Assembly (NCBI RefSeq): GCF_030690345.1
Contig: NZ_JAUYGV010000006.1
Location: forward strand, 1,054,001-1,118,000
Length of the DNA stretch: 64,000 bases
From: Rheinheimera sp.
GTDB lineage: Bacteria; Pseudomonadota; Gammaproteobacteria; Enterobacterales; Alteromonadaceae
Direction of reading: 5' to 3'
In this document: positions 62,280-64,000 of the stretch, in pieces
Position numbering within the stretch: the first letter of the stretch is position 1
How the letters are laid out: every line of letters begins with the position of its first letter
Translations under genes and position numbers: made by a program
Notes under the pieces: model-generated
Database searches by the model: none
Told to the model about the DNA's origin: nothing
What the model saw: the letters and a program-made list of their open reading frames with translations, nothing else

Positions 62280-62954
62280 ATGCAAAAATCGTTAAAACCG
62301 CTGCAAGCCCGATTGGGCTATCAGTTTCAACAAGAGGCGCTGCTGGAGCAAGCCGTTACCCATCGCAGTTGTAAAGGCCAGCACAATGAACGGCTGGAGT
62401 TTCTCGGCGATGCGGTGCTCAGCTTAGTTATCGCTGAAACCCTGTACGAACACTTCCCTAAAGCGCGCGAAGGCGATCTAACCCGGATGCGGGCGGCACT
62501 GGTAAAGGGCGTAACCCTGGCTGAAATTGCCCAGGAGCTGCAGTTATCTGAGCACCTGCGGTTGGGCCCGGGTGAGCTGAAAAGCGGCGGCTTTCGCCGT
62601 GAGTCTATTTTAGCCGACGCGGTAGAAGCCATTTTAGGTGCTATTTATCTGGATGCCGGTATGGCGGCGTGCAAAGAGCGCATTCTGCTGTGGTTTGGCT
62701 CCCGGCTGAATACCATTATGCCCGGCGAGCAGAAAGACTCAAAAACCCTGTTGCAGGAATACCTGCAGGGGCTACGCTTAGCCTTGCCGGTATATGACGT
62801 TATCGCCACTGTGGGCGAAGCGCATCAGCAAACCTTTACCGTGCGTTGTACTATCGCCGGCATGACACCTTTTACCGCCACCGGCAGTTCACGCCGCAAG
62901 GCAGAGCAGGACGCCGCTCATATGGCGCTGGAAAAAATTAAGCATGACAAGTAA
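62280..62954 (+). CDS. rnc: Ribonuclease III
   Basis: Double-strand RNA endonuclease for rRNA processing and mRNA decay. 224 residues. The catalytic signature [15 protein letters not shown], a second acidic cluster [15 protein letters not shown], and a C-terminal dsRNA-binding domain ending [18 protein letters not shown]. The last 11 bp overlap era. Confidence 0.97.
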   Translation: MQKSLKPLQARLGYQFQQEALLEQAVTHRSCKGQHNERLEFLGDAVLSLVIAETLYEHFPKAREGDLTRMRAALVKGVTLAEIAQELQLSEHLRLGPGELKSGGFRRESILADAVEAILGAIYLDAGMAACKERILLWFGSRLNTIMPGEQKDSKTLLQEYLQGLRLALPVYDVIATVGEAHQQTFTVRCTIAGMTPFTATGSSRRKAEQDAAHMALEKIKHDK

Positions 62955-63852
62955 CGACACAACACCGACCTATGCTGCCTTAGTGGCGATAGTGGGCCGG
63001 CCCAACGTGGGTAAATCAACCTTACTGAATAAGCTGGTAGGGCAGAAGGTAAGCATCACCTCGAAAAAGCCGCAAACCACCCGCCACCGCATTGTTGGTA
63101 TCGACACCCGTGACAATTATCAAACAGTGTATGTCGACACGCCGGGCTTACATATTGAAGAAAAGCGCGCCATTAACCGGTTGATGAACAAAGCTGCGGC
63201 CAGCTCGATTCTGGACGTGGAGTTTGTGTTGTTTGTGGTGGAAGGCACCCGCTGGACCGATGACGACCAAATGGTGTTGAACCGGTTAATAGCGTCAAAG
63301 AAGCCGGTAATATTGGTGGTGAACAAGGTTGATTTATACCGCGATAAAGACACCTTGCTGCCGCATTTACAATGGCTTGGCAGCCAACTGAATTTTATTG
63401 ATGTGGTGCCGTTGTCTGCGGAAACCGGCGACAACGTGGAAGCGCTGCGCACTGTAGTGCAAAAGCATTTACCACCGTGCGAGTTTTTCTTTCCCGATGA
63501 TTATGTTACCGACCGCTCAATGCGCTTTATGGCTGCAGAAATTGTGCGGGAAAAGTTAATGCGCTTTTTAGGTGACGAGTTACCGTACTCGGTAACAGTA
63601 GAGATTGAGCGCTTTAAGTGGGAAGAGAAACACTACCACATAGCGGCGCTGGTGCTGGTAGAGCGCGAAAGCCAAAAGCGCATGGTTATCGGCAATAAAG
63701 GCGAGCGGATAAAAACCATTGCTACCGAGGCACGTATTGATATGGCCTCTATGCTGGAGCAGCCGGTATTTTTGCAGGTTTGGGTTAAGGTTAAATCGGG
63801 CTGGGCTGACGATGAGCGCGCGCTGCGCAGTTTAGGCTACGGCGACGATTAA
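62944..63852 (+). CDS. era: GTPase Era
   Basis: 302-residue Ras-like GTPase for 30S maturation. G1 [13 protein letters not shown]2 TTRHRIVG, G3 DTPGLH, G4 NKVDL, then the KH domain with [20 protein letters not shown] that binds the 3-prime end of 16S rRNA. Coupled to rnc by overlap. Confidence 0.97.
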   Translation: MTSNDTTPTYAALVAIVGRPNVGKSTLLNKLVGQKVSITSKKPQTTRHRIVGIDTRDNYQTVYVDTPGLHIEEKRAINRLMNKAAASSILDVEFVLFVVEGTRWTDDDQMVLNRLIASKKPVILVVNKVDLYRDKDTLLPHLQWLGSQLNFIDVVPLSAETGDNVEALRTVVQKHLPPCEFFFPDDYVTDRSMRFMAAEIVREKLMRFLGDELPYSVTVEIERFKWEEKHYHIAALVLVERESQKRMVIGNKGERIKTIATEARIDMASMLEQPVFLQVWVKVKSGWADDERALRSLGYGDD

Positions 63853-63860
63853 GGCGGCCT

Positions 63861-64000
63861 ATGCACGCTGAGCTATGGCCCGGGTTTATTTTGCACAGCC
63901 GTCAGTTGGGTGAAGACAAGCTGATTTTGCAGCTGTTACTGCCTGAGCTGGGCCGGTTATCGGCGGTGGTACGTAAACGCCAGGGCAAACAACGTTTGGC
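63861..64000 (+). CDS. recO: DNA repair protein RecO, N-terminal fragment
   Basis: The first 46 codons only; the gene runs off the right edge. It starts eight bp after era. The N-terminal OB-fold start is seen (WPGFILHSRQLGEDKLILQL and LSAVVRKRQGK). RecO loads RecA with RecR onto SSB-coated DNA. Position after era confirms the call. Confidence 0.9.
   Translation, partial: MHAELWPGFILHSRQLGEDKLILQLLLPELGRLSAVVRKRQGKQRL

Overview
The window is a piece of gammaproteobacterial chromosome. Gene orders such as fldB/xerD-dsbC-recJ...prfB-lysS, srmB/trmN divergent, sdhE-ygfX beside ygfZ, and nadB/rpoE-rseA-rseB-rseC-lepA-lepB-rnc-era-recO are those of Enterobacteria-Alteromonadales. The codon use, the DUF3545 and DUF2804 proteins and the palindromic repeats point to the Rheinheimera/Alishewanella/Arsukibacterium neighbourhood. 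The genus is an inference; no rRNA is present.

Layout. 1-11.7 kb: end of thrC, ung, pgi-tal, a REC-TPR regulator, yaaA, gsk, an LD-carboxypeptidase, srmB, trmN and fldB. 11.8-22.5 kb: xerD-dsbC-recJ and prfB-lysS, split by two sensor kinases and a periplasmic solute-binding protein. prfB carries the classical +1 programmed frameshift. 22.5-24.0 kb: a short AT-richer patch with two unknown small genes and an integron attC-like palindrome. 24.0-30.0 kb: a serine hydrolase and a MbnH/MbnP-like pair divergent from a large surface-type protein. 30.2-32.8 kb: DUF883/holin-family membrane genes and a PadR-HAAS pair. 32.8 kb: tRNA-Gly(CCC).

33.2-42.25 kb is the accessory locus of most interest. Five small genes, four of them encoding the identical 39-residue peptide, have double-glycine leaders and a very hydrophobic 12-13 residue core with one Cys at core position 3. 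They are followed by a strongly structured intergenic RNA and by two related proteins with a cupin-like centre and HEAT-like C-terminus, one keeping an HxH motif and one lacking it. Next come a superinfection-immunity-family membrane peptide, a YIP1-family membrane protein, a MacA/MacB-like tripartite exporter and a LytS/LytTR two-component system. A shared LytTR-like motif lies about 100 bp before the first precursor and before the YIP1 gene, suggesting that the regulator switches on both transcription units. I read this as a ribosomally made, exported, self-regulated peptide (bacteriocin or signal) system of a type I cannot name. No C39 peptidase, lanthipeptide synthetase, YcaO or radical SAM gene is in the window.

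42.4-64.0 kb returns to core genome: a DUF4124 protein, a membrane protein whose proline-rich tail overlaps a convergent gene, prpE, arfB, dbpA flanked by two copies of a palindromic repeat, an M20 amidohydrolase with a likely frameshift in its signal peptide, overlapping M23 peptidase/bactofilin genes, slyD, ygfZ/sdhE-ygfX, nadB, and the rpoE-rseABC and lepA-lepB-rnc-era-recO clusters.
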